A stretch of 64,000 nt of DNA, from positions 10,036-74,035 of the forward strand of contig DITE01000077.1 in NCBI GenBank assembly GCA_002422725.1. Reading direction: 5' to 3'. The DNA is from Bacteroidales bacterium UBA6192. Lineage in GTDB: Bacteria; Bacteroidota; Bacteroidia; Bacteroidales; F082. Shown piece after piece: positions 63,612 to 64,000 of this stretch (positions within the stretch are counted from its first letter, which is position 1; every line of letters begins with the position of its first letter). A model generated the notes under the pieces. It worked only from the letters and a program-made list of their open reading frames with translations. It was not told where the DNA came from and did not search any database. Both the position numbers and the translations under genes were made by a program.

Positions 63612-64000
63612 ATGGGCATGAGTAATTACCACAGTAAATACGCAAAAAGGAGTAATCGGACCAAGAGTAAATTTCGAAGAATCATTATGGTCTTTCTGAC
63701 TTTATTGGTTATAGTTTCCCTTGTGATAGCTTATATGCTTTATCAGGTCATTTTTAAATCAAATGTTTGGACTCCTGACGGGAAAGATATCGAGATATTT
63801 ATCCCTACCGGTTCTGACTATGAGGGCGTTAAAAAGATTCTATACGAGCGTGGCTTAATTATTCACCGGAGAAACTTCGAATGGCTTGCAAAAGAAAAAA
63901 AATACCCCCAGCTGATCAAGCCAGGTAAGTATACGATCAGTCACGGGCTTAGCAACGATCAGTTAATTAATTTGTTGCGATCGGGAAACCAAACCCCTGT
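63612..64000 (+). CDS. mltG: Endolytic murein transglycosylase MltG, 5' part
   Basis: The frame is open from the ATG at 63612 to the right edge (129 codons). After a basic N terminus a single membrane helix follows (VFLTLLVIVSLVIAYMLY). The extracytoplasmic part contains IEIFIPTGSDYEGVKKILY and IKPGKYTISHGLSNDQLINLLRSGNQTPV, the LysM-like start of the YceG/MltG family. It cuts nascent glycan strands and so sets chain length. A second ATG at 63618 is also possible. The catalytic Glu lies beyond the window. Confidence 0.9.
   Translation, partial: MGMSNYHSKYAKRSNRTKSKFRRIIMVFLTLLVIVSLVIAYMLYQVIFKSNVWTPDGKDIEIFIPTGSDYEGVKKILYERGLIIHRRNFEWLAKEKKYPQLIKPGKYTISHGLSNDQLINLLRSGNQTP

Overview
This window looks like ordinary chromosome from a member of the Bacteroidota, probably a Bacteroidales- or Marinilabiliales-like lineage outside Bacteroides. 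Five secreted proteins end in a type IX secretion (T9SS) or gliding-type C-terminal domain. Many genes have a TAnnTTTG -7 box upstream and no clear Shine-Dalgarno sequence. Several families are typical of the phylum: DUF1573, DUF3078, DUF5063, RpoD without region 1.1, and the long form of GAPDH. There are no transposases, integrases, phage genes or CRISPR arrays. One tRNA gene is present. Both ends cut through genes, an MFS-type transporter on the left and mltG on the right.

Layout. 1-5.5 kb: transporter, LolC/E-FtsX type permease, DUF1343/NamZ muramidase, class I aminotransferase, DUF1573 protein. 5.7-5.85 kb: complete tRNA-Met unit with promoter and terminator. 6-11.7 kb: secreted glycosidase-like protein, S9 lipoprotein peptidase, DUF3078 protein. 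11.8-16.8 kb: nucleotide-sugar block (ugd, UDP-xylose synthase, rmlD, phosphohexomutase), followed by an outer-membrane barrel protein. 19-23.5 kb: GreA-like and DUF5063 pair, FeoA-FeoB fusion, and an orphan receiver plus HPt pair. 23.5-26.1 kb: probable bcp-recA-TPR lipoprotein transcription unit. 26.2-33.2 kb: accessory-looking stretch with two large T9SS proteins of strongly mosaic base composition, flanked by a 20-unit heptanucleotide array and a 20-bp repeat pair. 33.3-41 kb: housekeeping (nth, rnz, rpsA, ychF, M1 peptidase). 41.2-46.7 kb: FabH-like synthase, CoA-binding protein, PKD/CHU_C protein, then DUF1573-yajC-ybbR-coaE. 47.1-51.7 kb: two adjacent repeat-built T9SS proteins. 51.8-64 kb: PagL-like deacylase with an unknown partner, globin, yidC, pyrG, gap, rpoD, htrA, dapF, an acetyltransferase and mltG.

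How they fit together. The nucleotide-sugar genes can turn hexose phosphate pools into UDP-glucuronate, UDP-xylose and dTDP-rhamnose for surface glycans. YajC, YidC, the BamA-like barrel, HtrA, the PagL-like enzyme, NamZ, MltG and DapF are all envelope biogenesis or turnover functions. The T9SS cargo proteins would be displayed on, or released from, that surface.

The least explained parts are the 7-nt-register array that supplies the last codons of a T9SS gene (26208-26347), the alternating GC-rich and AT-rich modules of the two neighbouring T9SS genes (26330-32804), and the ten exact 29-residue repeats in the protein at 47127-48635. I did not find a clear new defence or mobile system. All functions are inferred by reading motifs; no database search was possible.
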